Source: Vibrio atypicus
Lineage (GTDB): Bacteria; Pseudomonadota; Gammaproteobacteria; Enterobacterales; Vibrionaceae
Length of the DNA stretch: 64,000 nt
NCBI RefSeq assembly: GCF_009811315.1
Contig: NZ_BLID01000001.1
Location: forward strand, 186,001-250,000
Direction of reading: 5' to 3'
Shown here piece by piece: positions 10,097 to 18,998 of the stretch. A model generated the notes under the pieces. It was given only the letters and a program-made list of their open reading frames with translations. It was not told the DNA's origin and ran no database searches. Position 1 is the first letter of the stretch. The number at the start of each line of letters is the position of its first letter. Both the position numbers and the translations under genes were made by a program.

Positions 10097-10864
10097 ATGA
10101 AAACAGCTCGCTCATGGTCAGCGATGTGCCTATTTCTATTTTTGGCTATCGCCACCTTTTGGCCCTCTGATGGGCAAAGTGTCGACTTAATGAATCGCCT
10201 ACAAGCGCCTTCTTGGACTTATTGGTTTGGTACCGATTGGTTAGGCCGCGATATGTTTGCACGGACTTTGAAAGCAATGGTCTATAGCTTAGCTCTGTCT
10301 GGTTGCGCGGCATTATTGTGTTCAACCATCGCCTTGATTTTTGCAGTGCTCGGTAACGTGAATAAAACCTTATGCTCTGGTATCGATTTCTTAATCGACT
10401 GCATTCTGTCGCTTCCAAACTTATTGCTACTGATTATCTTGACCATCACTCTAGGGGGAGGTGCTAAAGGTGTCCTTTTCGCCGTAGCCCTAAGCCACTG
10501 GCCAAAGTTAACCAGATTATGCAAAGCAGAGATTCATGCCCTGATGAATCAAGACTATATACGATACGCAACGAGTTTTGGCTATAGCCGTTGGTATGTC
10601 ATTGTTCGGCATATTGTCCCTCATATTCTGCCACAGTGGATAACGGGGGCCCTATTGCATCTTCCACATATCCTGCTGCATATTGCCGGGCTATCTTTCC
10701 TAGGCTTTGGGCTCCATTCAAATCACCCTTCGATGGGGCGTATCTTGCACGAAGCCAACGCCTATCTACTTACCGGAGATTGGTGGCTGGTGCTCTGCCC
10801 TGGTTTGCTCTTAGTCTCCGTAACTCTTCTCGTTTCCCACACTATTCGCGCGCTTTCATTTTAG
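10097..10864 (+). CDS. nikC: Nickel ABC transporter permease NikC
   Basis: The 255-residue permease is of the DppC/NikC class. The segment GTDWLGRDMFARTL near residue 35 is the conserved entry motif of this family. The EAA loop includes DYIRYATSFGYSRW. LSFLGFGLHSNHPSMGRIL near the C-terminus is also characteristic. The frame also allows a GTG start at 10088. I prefer the ATG at 10097, which has GAGTG upstream. It sits between nikB and nikD in one operon. Confidence 0.92.
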   Translation: MKTARSWSAMCLFLFLAIATFWPSDGQSVDLMNRLQAPSWTYWFGTDWLGRDMFARTLKAMVYSLALSGCAALLCSTIALIFAVLGNVNKTLCSGIDFLIDCILSLPNLLLLIILTITLGGGAKGVLFAVALSHWPKLTRLCKAEIHALMNQDYIRYATSFGYSRWYVIVRHIVPHILPQWITGALLHLPHILLHIAGLSFLGFGLHSNHPSMGRILHEANAYLLTGDWWLVLCPGLLLVSVTLLVSHTIRALSF

Positions 10865-10912
10865 CCATATCGCAGACGAATCTCGACGCTACCTTATAGG
10901 ATTCCTTTCAAT

Positions 10913-11611
10913 ATGCTTAGTCTCAATCAGGTCTCAGTTTACGATGCAAAAACGGATTCAACGATCCTCGATTCCATTACATTTCACGTAAATCCACACG
11001 AAATGGTGGCCATTGTGGGCGGGAGTGGCAGTGGTAAAACAGTGCTCACTCAGATCATTATGCAAGCTCTGCCTTGTTGCTTTCATTCTACTGGGGAGCT
11101 CCATTGGGTTAACCCGTTAGTCAAACCAGCAGCACTAATTACTCAGCATACCTCGGCTTTAAACCCGAACATAACCATAGGCGTGCAATTGAGGATGTTT
11201 GCACAACGAAACATCAATATTCCCTGCTTGCTCAATACATTAGGTTTGTCAAACCAAGCCTTATCAGCCTATCCCCATCAACTATCTGGTGGGATCGCAA
11301 AACGAGTATTGAGCTGTCTTGCTCTCGTACAAGGCACCCCTCTTTTGCTTGCTGATGAACCAAGTTGTGGACTCGATAGCTCTAACGCCATCCGATTGAT
11401 GACGCTCTACAAATCATGGAGCAAATTGACTTCGAGCTTTCTCATCATCAGCCATGATCTTTCTTTGATGTGCCAGTTTGTTGACCGAATTCTAATCATG
11501 AACGAAGGCACCATTATTGAAGAAACAACGCCGGCTCAGATTATTTCCGGGCAATGCCACTCCTATACTCAAGCTCTGTGGCAATCTCAACCTAGACACT
11601 GGTATTTGTAA
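10913..11611 (+). CDS. nikD: Nickel ABC transporter ATPase NikD
   Basis: The 232-residue ABC ATPase has Walker A GGSGSGKT near residues 36-43, signature LSGGIAKR, Walker B LLLADEPS and the switch His in ISHDLSL. The signature is LSGG-I-A-K rather than LSGGQ-x-Q/R, a mild deviation seen in NikD-like proteins. It energises nickel import with NikE. It is 48 bp after nikC and 2 bp before nikE. Confidence 0.92.
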   Translation: MLSLNQVSVYDAKTDSTILDSITFHVNPHEMVAIVGGSGSGKTVLTQIIMQALPCCFHSTGELHWVNPLVKPAALITQHTSALNPNITIGVQLRMFAQRNINIPCLLNTLGLSNQALSAYPHQLSGGIAKRVLSCLALVQGTPLLLADEPSCGLDSSNAIRLMTLYKSWSKLTSSFLIISHDLSLMCQFVDRILIMNEGTIIEETTPAQIISGQCHSYTQALWQSQPRHWYL

Positions 11612-11613
11612 CT

Positions 11614-12267
11614 ATGACTCGTTTAATGAATATGATTAAAATTCAGCAAGGTGAATATCGTTACCGCGATCATTCGATCCCAATCCCTGATATTTTCATA
11701 AAGCGAGGGGATATTGTTGGCTTGAATGGCGTAAGTGGCAGCGGAAAATCTACCATTGGCAAGATCCTCACACGCCAACTTAATTACGATAAACACAAAT
11801 TAAGGCTTCCAGCGCTCACACGAAATCGCATCAATCCAGTTCAGTGGGTCGGGCAACGTTGTGAGTTTGCATTTGATCCTCGATGGACAATAGAGAAGAC
11901 ACTAAAAGAGGCCTATAGAGGATACGATTATCGGTCACTTTTAGAATCGTATGAGCTCGAATTTCATTGGCAGTTTAGATTGCCAAAAGAGTTATCCGGA
12001 GGCCAATTACAACGTTTTAACCTAGTAAGAGCGTTAGCACCGACAACCGAGTTTTTGATTTGTGACGAGGCCACCGATCAACTCGATTCGATTACTCAAA
12101 AAGTGATTTGGAATGCTCTGCTCTCGGAGGTCGAGCAACGTTCTCTGGGGCTATTGGTGATCACTCATCAAACAGAATTGCTTCAAGCTATTTGCCATCG
12201 AACAGTGAACATGCAAAACCCCAACAATGCATATTATTTAGTTGATCATGGGACCGTCAGCTCATAA
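11614..12267 (+). CDS. nikE: Nickel ABC transporter ATPase NikE (short)
   Basis: This second ABC ATPase of the importer has Walker A GVSGSGKS near residues 40-47, signature LSGGQLQR and Walker B FLICDEAT. At 217 residues it is clearly shorter than enterobacterial NikE, which has roughly 260-270. It lacks the C-terminal oligopeptide-transporter extension that often follows the ATPase core. All catalytic motifs are intact, so it is probably functional. A 235-bp gap then precedes ureR. Confidence 0.9.
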   Translation: MTRLMNMIKIQQGEYRYRDHSIPIPDIFIKRGDIVGLNGVSGSGKSTIGKILTRQLNYDKHKLRLPALTRNRINPVQWVGQRCEFAFDPRWTIEKTLKEAYRGYDYRSLLESYELEFHWQFRLPKELSGGQLQRFNLVRALAPTTEFLICDEATDQLDSITQKVIWNALLSEVEQRSLGLLVITHQTELLQAICHRTVNMQNPNNAYYLVDHGTVSS

Positions 12268-12412
12268 TAAGTCTACATATTAGCCTGTGTGACACACACC
12301 GAGAAAGATCACTAAAACGACGCGACACTCAACCAAAGTTTAGAAATACGGTCAATATACTTAGATTGAACCTCAAAATGACACTTTTACGAAACTCTTA
12401 GCAAAGTAGCGT

Positions 12413-12481
12413 TATAATTAATACTCGCTATTGCATGGACGCTTTCTACTAGCCAAATAAACCGCTTACTTTGTAGTAAGC
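12413..12481 (+). promoter_or_regulatory. Candidate ureR promoter and leader dyad
   Basis: A perfect TATAAT (12413-12418) has no recognisable -35 element 16-18 bp upstream, which suggests activator dependence. Downstream, GCTTACT (12464-12470) and AGTAAGC (12475-12481) form a 7-bp dyad 21 bp before the ureR start. Assignment is by inspection only. Confidence 0.4.
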
Positions 12482-12502
12482 CTAACTATGAGATAAGTAA
12501 GA

Positions 12503-13336
12503 GTGGAATACAAATACATCGAATCATCCAAACCTATAGCGCTTGAAGAGTTTTATGTTGAACACCATTACATCGCGAGCGTGTCCTTTGCCAAAGGGAC
12601 GGTGTTCATCAATGATCAACAAATCATAATTGACGGCCCAACGATTCTTCTTGTTCCTCAATATAGCTGTGTATCATGCTCATTAACTCAAAGCGGCTCT
12701 AAATCTCCACTTAAACTCCAACTATTGGTGATCATGGATGAAATGTTGGAGGGTTCACTTCTAAAGCTGCCACAAAACCGTAGCTACCAAAAGAACCTTG
12801 TCGCTCATCACACGTCAACACCGATCGAAGTTGAGCAGAACTTTAGATTGTTGCAAGAGGTGTATTCTTCATTAAGCCAAGATGCACTTAAAATGCTGTT
12901 TTTAGAGCAAAGTTTGTATTTTATTTTATTGTCACTGTGTGAATCAGGCATTGACGTTATGAACCTATTTCATTTCAATTATGAAGAGACAAAACGTGAA
13001 ATGATCGCCCGAATGATAACGAAAGATCCGCAAAGAAAGTGGCAGATTGATGAGGTTGCTAAGCTTCTTTTCATATCTCCATCGACATTGCGTAGACACC
13101 TTCACAAAGAAAACATCTCGTTTAGCCAGCTTCTTATCGACGTTAGGATGGGACTGGCGCTAAATATGCTCACGTTCACATCGTATAACGTTGCGCACAT
13201 CAGCCACCGATGTGGTTTTGGAAGCTCTGCATACTTCTGCGACGCTTTTAAGCGAAAGTATCACTTAACACCATCACAGTTTAGGCAGCAGTCTAAAACA
13301 ACGAATGACTCATCGCTGATCAACATTGCAAGCTGA
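12503..13336 (+). CDS. ureR: AraC-family urease regulator UreR
   Basis: The 277-residue regulator has an N-terminal sensing half (about 1-165) and a C-terminal AraC DNA-binding half (about 172-268). The two helix-turn-helix segments are around KLLFISPSTLRRHLHKEN and ISHRCGFGSSAYFCDAFKRK. The start is GTG, since the only upstream in-frame ATG (12488) is followed at once by a stop. UreR proteins activate divergent urease promoters, classically in response to urea. Position after nikE and family membership support the name. Whether this copy responds to urea cannot be seen. A strong terminator follows. Confidence 0.88.
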   Translation: MEYKYIESSKPIALEEFYVEHHYIASVSFAKGTVFINDQQIIIDGPTILLVPQYSCVSCSLTQSGSKSPLKLQLLVIMDEMLEGSLLKLPQNRSYQKNLVAHHTSTPIEVEQNFRLLQEVYSSLSQDALKMLFLEQSLYFILLSLCESGIDVMNLFHFNYEETKREMIARMITKDPQRKWQIDEVAKLLFISPSTLRRHLHKENISFSQLLIDVRMGLALNMLTFTSYNVAHISHRCGFGSSAYFCDAFKRKYHLTPSQFRQQSKTTNDSSLINIAS

Positions 13337-13381
13337 TCGACACGTCATCCAATATGACGACAAAGCTTTCCCACAAATAAA

Positions 13382-13415
13382 AAAGCCACCACTTCAATAT
13401 TTAAGTGGTGGCTTT
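13382..13415. terminator. Bidirectional terminator between ureR and the RidA-fusion gene
   Basis: A perfect 13-bp stem (13382-13394 with 13403-13415) starts with A-rich and ends with T-rich sequence. It serves convergent genes ending at 13336 and 13434. Confidence 0.85.
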
Positions 13416-13433
13416 GTTTTACCAAGTAACAAA

Positions 13434-14699
13434 TTAACGTTGTGGTGGAGTACCTTCTGCGTTCGAAACAACCGCATCGATTTGTACTTGTGCTCCTTTG
13501 GCAATCTCAGAGACGCCTACGACCGTTCTTGCTGGCAGTTCACGGCTAAAGAAGGTTTTATAGACTTCATTAATCGCATTCATATCTGCCACATCGGTTA
13601 CTTGAATATTCACCTTAACAAGATCATCCATGACATGACCGATGCTTTCGACAATAGTCTTAATATGCGTCAAACACTGTTTAGCTTGTTCTTTCACATC
13701 ACCATCGATAATCTCGTTTGTCTTCACATCTAATGGCAACTGAGCGGAAATATGGTTGTAATGTGAAAACGCTACGGTTTGTGTCGATAATGAGTCCATT
13801 GGAGCATCTGGCGTGTTGTTAGGCTTAATAACAATACCATGACGGTCTTCGACCGCTTGAGGTGGCGTACCATCACCATGCGAAATCACAGCATCAATTT
13901 GTACCAAAGCATTCAAAGGTAACTCAGAAGCAGAGACAAAAGTTCTCGCCGGAACATAGCCTAACGTTCTTGCAATTGCCGAATCAGGGAAGAAGGTGCT
14001 GTACACCTCATTGACGGCTTCCATGTCTGATAGATCTTTCAGGTACACTGTCACTTTAACGATATCATCGAGTGGGACATTAATACTCTCAAGAATCATT
14101 TTAATGTTGGTCAAACATTGAGTCGTCTGCTTTTTCACATCACCAATGATCATCTTACCTGTTGAAGGTTCGATGGGTAACTGAGCCGAAATATTGTTGT
14201 AGTGAGAGAAAGCCACCGTCTGATTAGATATCGCACTCTTTGGTGCTTTAGGTGTGTTGCGAGATAGCTTCACCAAATCACATGGTTTTTGAGGCGTTGT
14301 GCCTACACCATTTGAAATCAGCGCATCCATTTGCACTAACGCACCTTCGATTGGCAATTGAGCAACCGAAACAGCGGTGCGCGCCGGTAAGTGATCGTTG
14401 AAAAAGGTAGAATAAACTTCGTTCACCGCTTTCGAGTGTGCAATATCCGATAGAAATACATTCACTTTCACGACATCGCTCATATCATGATCGATACTTT
14501 CTACAATCGTCTGGATGTTGAGAAGACATTGTTTCGCCTGCTCTCTAATATTTTTAGAAACAATCTCATTCGTGTCAGGGTTAATAGGGAGCTGAGCAGA
14601 GATATTATTATAATGCGAGAATGCAACACTTTGTGTTGAGTTATCACAAATAGGAGCACTTTCAGTATTTCGAGAGAGTTTAATGATTTTATTACTCAT
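13434..14699 (-). CDS. Triple-domain RidA (YjgF/YER057c/UK114) protein
   Basis: The 421-residue protein consists of three successive RidA domains, about residues 8-135, 145-278 and 293-418. Each begins with a T-x-x-A-P ... VAFSHYN(N/H)ISAQLP segment and ends with PART-x-V-x ... (M/I)DA-(L/V)-(I/V)-S. Normal RidA is about 130 residues and works as a trimer that hydrolyses reactive enamine/imine intermediates. The substrate-binding Arg in PART is kept in all three domains, while the usual acidic residue near the domain end is Asp rather than Glu. The tandem fusion could fold as a single-chain pseudo-trimer (inference). An AAGG ribosome site precedes the start. It is convergent with ureR in an AT-rich segment. 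Confidence 0.88.
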   Translation of the reverse strand: MSNKIIKLSRNTESAPICDNSTQSVAFSHYNNISAQLPINPDTNEIVSKNIREQAKQCLLNIQTIVESIDHDMSDVVKVNVFLSDIAHSKAVNEVYSTFFNDHLPARTAVSVAQLPIEGALVQMDALISNGVGTTPQKPCDLVKLSRNTPKAPKSAISNQTVAFSHYNNISAQLPIEPSTGKMIIGDVKKQTTQCLTNIKMILESINVPLDDIVKVTVYLKDLSDMEAVNEVYSTFFPDSAIARTLGYVPARTFVSASELPLNALVQIDAVISHGDGTPPQAVEDRHGIVIKPNNTPDAPMDSLSTQTVAFSHYNHISAQLPLDVKTNEIIDGDVKEQAKQCLTHIKTIVESIGHVMDDLVKVNIQVTDVADMNAINEVYKTFFSRELPARTVVGVSEIAKGAQVQIDAVVSNAEGTPPQR

Positions 14700-14916
14700 G
14701 TAATATTACCTTGTTAATGTTTATACTCACATTTACGATTAAATATGAGAGAACAACAGATGCAATAGTCTTTACTTATTACATCAATATCCACACTAAA
14801 TATGGAGGGTTCATTTCAGAACAGATACTAAATTAGTGTAAAACTTAAATCATCAGAATATATGTTCAATTTAAATTAAAATGTGCTCAATTAATTCAAA
14901 TTTTCTCTTGAACAAT

Positions 14917-16368
14917 CTATATACGCCAAAAGTGACGAGAACACACAGCAACGACTGTTAGTATTTCTAACCGCCCCATTAACATGCCAAAACTCAATAC
15001 CCATTTTGCTGCATCGGGCAGTCCTCTGAAATTTCCAGTTGGCCCGATAATAGGTCCAAGCCCTGGCCCTACGTTCGCCACTGCCGTTGCTGAACCAGTA
15101 AGACTTGTGATCGGGTCTAATCCTACTAGGCTTAGCATCGATGCAATAACGAGTATGGTTACAACGTATATAAAAGCAAACGCCATTACCGAACGAACAA
15201 TATCATCTGTAATTCTTGAGCCATTATAGCGTTGAACGAAAACACCAGACGGGTGAAGTAGTTGTTGGATCTGCTTATTAATTAGTGATGCCGCGATCTG
15301 AATTCTAAATATTTTCAAACCACCTGATGTAGACCCGGAGCATGCCCCCATCACTAGTACAAATGAAAATATAATAGTGGTAAACGCTCCCCACTGGGAA
15401 AAATCATCAAGTGCAAACCCCGTTGTAGTCATTACGGTAATTATATTGAACATCCCTATTCTTATTGAATCAGACAGCGAATAGTCAAGTTTCAAGTACA
15501 ACCACAATGCAACACTGAGACTAAGAAAAAGTACCAACTTAAAATACGCTTGAATTTGTACATCTTTAAATAGAATCAATGGGCTTTTAGCTTTCATAGC
15601 ACTTACAAATACTAAGAATGGCATTCCACCTAAGAGCATGAATATAATTGCTACCCATTGAGCAAGGTTAGAAAAACCATTCATTGACGAATCTGTTGTT
15701 GAGTAGCCTCCCGTTGATACTGTCGTTAAAGCATGGTTGACCGCGTCAAACCATCCCATCCCAGAAAGCCAATAACAAACAAGGCATGCTAAGGTTAGCG
15801 AGAAATAAACAATAAGAATACTCTTCGCGACACTCTTCATTCTGGGTGCACTTTTATCCGACCAATCAGAAGATTCTGTTTGGAAAAGCCGCATCCCTCC
15901 TACATTGATCAAAGGAAAAACCGCCACTGCCATAACAATAAAACCAATCCCGCCAAACCATTGCAAGAGTGAACGCCAAAGCAGAATACTAGCTGCCATG
16001 CTATCTAGACCAACGAGCACCGTTGAGCCAGTGGTGGTAATCCCCGACATCGTTTCAAAGTAGGCATTGGTGAAACTAATTTCATTAATAAATATGAAAG
16101 GAAGGGACGCAAAGGCACTACCAAACACCCAAACCAAAGTTGTGATCAAAAAGGCGTCTTTTATCTTGATAACCCGAGATTTTCTACGGCCAATAGCTAA
16201 GCACGTAAACCCTGCCACGTTGGTTATCAAGGCAGACACACCAAAATCAAAAGCACCATGCGTTTTTGTATAAACAGCCACAATTGCGGGTATATACATA
16301 AATAGAGCGAGTTTAGATAAGAGTAACCCTAATACAAAAAATACGGGTCTAAAGTTTATCACTACCAA
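14917..16368 (-). CDS. Trk-type potassium transporter, TrkH family
   Basis: The 483-residue integral membrane protein has four pore-loop repeats. The filter segments TTTGST, TVSTGGYS, TTTGFA and ANVGPGLG are visible in order, and each keeps the key Gly. TrkH moves K+ together with a cytoplasmic TrkA-type NAD-binding partner, which is not encoded beside it. The start appears to be TTG at 16368, with GAGAG upstream; GTG at 16362 is an alternative. It is separated by 217 bp from the RidA-fusion gene and by 81 bp from the AraC gene, all on the minus strand. A second, KtrB-like transporter lies at 36-37 kb. Confidence 0.9.
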   Translation of the reverse strand: MVVINFRPVFFVLGLLLSKLALFMYIPAIVAVYTKTHGAFDFGVSALITNVAGFTCLAIGRRKSRVIKIKDAFLITTLVWVFGSAFASLPFIFINEISFTNAYFETMSGITTTGSTVLVGLDSMAASILLWRSLLQWFGGIGFIVMAVAVFPLINVGGMRLFQTESSDWSDKSAPRMKSVAKSILIVYFSLTLACLVCYWLSGMGWFDAVNHALTTVSTGGYSTTDSSMNGFSNLAQWVAIIFMLLGGMPFLVFVSAMKAKSPLILFKDVQIQAYFKLVLFLSLSVALWLYLKLDYSLSDSIRIGMFNIITVMTTTGFALDDFSQWGAFTTIIFSFVLVMGACSGSTSGGLKIFRIQIAASLINKQIQQLLHPSGVFVQRYNGSRITDDIVRSVMAFAFIYVVTILVIASMLSLVGLDPITSLTGSATAVANVGPGLGPIIGPTGNFRGLPDAAKWVLSFGMLMGRLEILTVVAVCSRHFWRI

Positions 16369-16449
16369 TAACTCTCTTTTATATAGAAATCACTTTATTA
16401 GTGACGCGTCAGTAAATTAACTGATTTAAGCAGTCATAATGGTATAGAT

Positions 16450-17271
16450 TTAAACATTCATTTCGACCGATTCAATACGAAACCTTTTAGGACTCATTTT
16501 ATATTCTTTTTTAAAGGCTATGCAAAAGTAGGTCGCACTATTAAAACCACTCAACTCACTGATTTTATTTATACTAAGATTAGTAAATGTTAGATAATTA
16601 ATTGCCAAGCCCAATCTAATACCAATCAAAACTCGGGAAAATGACGAGTTTTCATTCGACAGATTACGACGTAGTGTTGAAGTGCTAACACATAAGGCTC
16701 GCGCTGCACTATCAAGTGTCCAGTGATCTCGAGGGGCATTCATGATGATCTTTGACAATCGTTCCGATACGGACATATGGTGATTGTGACGAAACAAAAT
16801 TCCAATATCTAACGACAAGAAATGAAACTGTAGTATGATATTGAAAATATTTTGGCTAATTAATTGTTTTCGGTATTTTATTATTTGATCGCTATTACCC
16901 AAAACGCGATTCAAAGAGAAGGCTTTGATTATTTCAGTATGATCAGAAATCAAATACATCGAATTACTTTTTCTACTAAGCATTGTACTGTTAAGCAGAT
17001 ATAGTTTTTCTTTTATTTCCTCACAATCATTCTTATTAATAGAAACAAACTCTAAAATACTGTTGTCACAAACCCTATCTAGGTTGCATTCAATGACAGA
17101 ACCTTCTGGAAGAATTAGTACTTTGTCTTTTAAAGTACAAATAACTTCATTTCCAACCTTAATGTAACCTGTGATGTTTGAGATTCTTACAATTAGATTT
17201 CTTTTGATTGTAAATGGCTTAAGAAATAGTTTGTTAGATTTGATTTTGTGGAAATACATGGAGATAAACAT
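16450..17271 (-). CDS. AraC-family regulator resembling UreR/ToxT
   Basis: The 273-residue protein has a divergent N-terminal half rich in Ile, Asn and Lys and a conserved C-terminal AraC half (about 175-268). The pattern W-x-(L/I)-D-x-(A/V)-A-(R/K)-x-L-x-x-S-x-STLRR-x-L and (A/G)-F-x-(S)-A-x-YF-C-x-AFK closely matches UreR encoded 4 kb away. Both therefore belong to the ToxT/GadX/UreR-type subgroup. The coding sequence is unusually AT-rich. Its target may be the adjacent trkH or the RidA-fusion gene (inference from proximity). A start at 17259 (MYFHKIK) is also possible. Confidence 0.8.
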   Translation of the reverse strand: MFISMYFHKIKSNKLFLKPFTIKRNLIVRISNITGYIKVGNEVICTLKDKVLILPEGSVIECNLDRVCDNSILEFVSINKNDCEEIKEKLYLLNSTMLSRKSNSMYLISDHTEIIKAFSLNRVLGNSDQIIKYRKQLISQNIFNIILQFHFLSLDIGILFRHNHHMSVSERLSKIIMNAPRDHWTLDSAARALCVSTSTLRRNLSNENSSFSRVLIGIRLGLAINYLTFTNLSINKISELSGFNSATYFCIAFKKEYKMSPKRFRIESVEMNV

Positions 17272-17397
17272 GCGAGTAATGTGTCAGAAAATACTAACAG
17301 AAATAATCCTCCCCAAATCGCACATTTGATAAATAGCACCTTTACAGAAACAAAATGGTTATATATCTAACAGGCTATCAAAACCTGAATATGAAAC

Positions 17398-17414
17398 ATC
17401 CAGCACTGCTGGAT
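17398..17414. promoter_or_regulatory. Perfect palindrome upstream of the dioxygenase gene
   Basis: ATCCAGCA-C-TGCTGGAT is an 8-bp perfect dyad with a 1-nt centre, 107 bp before the tauD-like start. It fits an operator, but no regulator can be named. Confidence 0.4.
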
Positions 17415-17520
17415 CCATTTGTGTTATGGTTAACAAGACTAAATTTCATACCACGGAAAGAAAAGCCGCTGTCATCCGGTTTACTCTTCTGCCTATCAAT
17501 AAAAACCAATAAGCGAACGT

Positions 17521-18336
17521 ATGTTGAAAGTTGAACCCATTACCCCTCACATTGGTGCTCATATTCACGGAGTAGATTTAAGTCAGTGTAACCCACAAGA
17601 ACTGGACGAGATCTACCAAGCGTTTCTCACTCATCAAGTCATATTTTTAGACAATCAAAGCCTCTCACCAGAGCAACATTTAAAACTAGCGCAGCGCTTT
17701 GGCCAGTTAGAACCCGTTCACCCTTTCTTTCCAAATGTGGCTAGTGCTCCGCAAGTCAGTGTTATCGAGACAACACCGGGCAACGCACCAATGGAAAGTT
17801 ACTGGCATACAGACTTAACTTGGCGCAGCAAACCCTCTAAAAGTTCTTTATTACACGCTCAGCATATCCCGAGTGTTGGTGGTGATACGATTTGGTGTTC
17901 AATGACAGCGGTATTTGACTCTTTAGATGAAGAGATGAAAGCCAAATTAAGAAGGCTATCCGCCACCCACTCACTCGTTGCCTTTGAGGATATTCCGACT
18001 GAGCAAGTAGAGTTAGATTGGCACAAGCAGCTGCTCAAAACGGCAGAAGCGAATCCACCCGTTGTTCACCCTGTTGTGCAGGTCCACCCTGAAACAGGAA
18101 AAGAGACCCTTTTCATTAATGAGCAGTTTACGCGCTACATTAACGAACTCGAACGTAAAGAGAGTGATGAGTTACTGGATAAACTGTTTGAAATCGCGCG
18201 TCGACCTGAATTTCAAGTACGGTTTAGATGGAAGGAGAACTCATTAGCGATATGGGATAACCGAGTCACCCAACATTATGCGGTGATCGACTACGGAGAT
18301 ACACCTAGAAAGATGCACAGAGTAACCGTAACGTAA
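17521..18336 (+). CDS. TauD/TfdA-family Fe(II)/2-oxoglutarate dioxygenase
   Basis: The 271-residue enzyme has the metal-binding triad expected of this family: WHTD near residues 95-98 (His and Asp) and the distal His in VTQHYA near residue 252. The 2-oxoglutarate-binding Arg is in MHRVTV at the C-terminus. Family members release sulfite from taurine or oxidise related substrates. The substrate here cannot be decided, because no taurine transporter genes are nearby. GC composition rises relative to the preceding AraC gene, suggesting the accessory segment ends just before this gene. A strong terminator follows. Confidence 0.88.
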   Translation: MLKVEPITPHIGAHIHGVDLSQCNPQELDEIYQAFLTHQVIFLDNQSLSPEQHLKLAQRFGQLEPVHPFFPNVASAPQVSVIETTPGNAPMESYWHTDLTWRSKPSKSSLLHAQHIPSVGGDTIWCSMTAVFDSLDEEMKAKLRRLSATHSLVAFEDIPTEQVELDWHKQLLKTAEANPPVVHPVVQVHPETGKETLFINEQFTRYINELERKESDELLDKLFEIARRPEFQVRFRWKENSLAIWDNRVTQHYAVIDYGDTPRKMHRVTVT

Positions 18337-18344
18337 TAAAAACA

Positions 18345-18371
18345 AAAAGCCGCAGAGATTTTGCGGCTTTT
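18345..18371. terminator. Terminator after the dioxygenase gene
   Basis: A 10-bp perfect stem AAAAGCCGCA/TGCGGCTTTT (18345-18354 with 18362-18371) lies between two convergent genes and suits both strands. Confidence 0.85.
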
Positions 18372-18396
18372 CACATTCATTTTTTCAAGGTAAAGG

Positions 18397-18786
18397 TTAT
18401 GACTTTGCCTTCAGATCTTCTAGGATTGAGTGACCAGACAAGACAAGTAATCCGGCAAAAATACCTAGGTTTTTAATGAAGTTTTGCATCTCGTGCGCCC
18501 CTTCAACACCGGAGTAGTTCCAAAAATCATGCAGTGACACGTTAATCACTAGCACTAAACCCGCCAACAAAAGCGCAACCAACCAAGTAAAACGGTTAGC
18601 AATTAACAAAATTGCCGCGCCGATTTGAAACGCACCAGCAAGCCCCAACAGTACTGGAACAAACGGCATGTCATGCTTTTCCATAAGTTGAACATGCATA
18701 TCCCAAGAGACAAATTTCATAATACCAGGAAGCAAAAAGTACAATGCCAGCAGTACGCGACCAGCGGTTAAAAGTAGAGTGTTCAC
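18397..18786 (-). CDS. DoxX-family membrane protein
   Basis: The 129-residue protein has four transmembrane helices. The N-terminal GRVLLALYFLLPGIMKF, with a conserved Lys near residue 25, is typical of DoxX/DoxD-like proteins. The start is GTG with AAGGATT upstream. Bacterial DoxX proteins are small inner-membrane proteins linked to redox or thiol stress in some species. The role here is unknown. Confidence 0.85.
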   Translation of the reverse strand: MNTLLLTAGRVLLALYFLLPGIMKFVSWDMHVQLMEKHDMPFVPVLLGLAGAFQIGAAILLIANRFTWLVALLLAGLVLVINVSLHDFWNYSGVEGAHEMQNFIKNLGIFAGLLVLSGHSILEDLKAKS

Positions 18787-18998
18787 TTAACCAATCCTTA
18801 TTCAGATTTAAATAAAATGGTGCACCACTATATTGTGCACAATTAATATTAAGCAGTATAAATCGATCGTGGCAGTAAGCACAAGTGAATTGTATGGCTC
18901 AACTAGGCAAAGGGATGTGACTGAAGAATAACTCTCCAATCAAACACAGTCCTCTTTTAGACTGAAACTAATAAAGGGCAAAAATGAGCCAGAATCGA

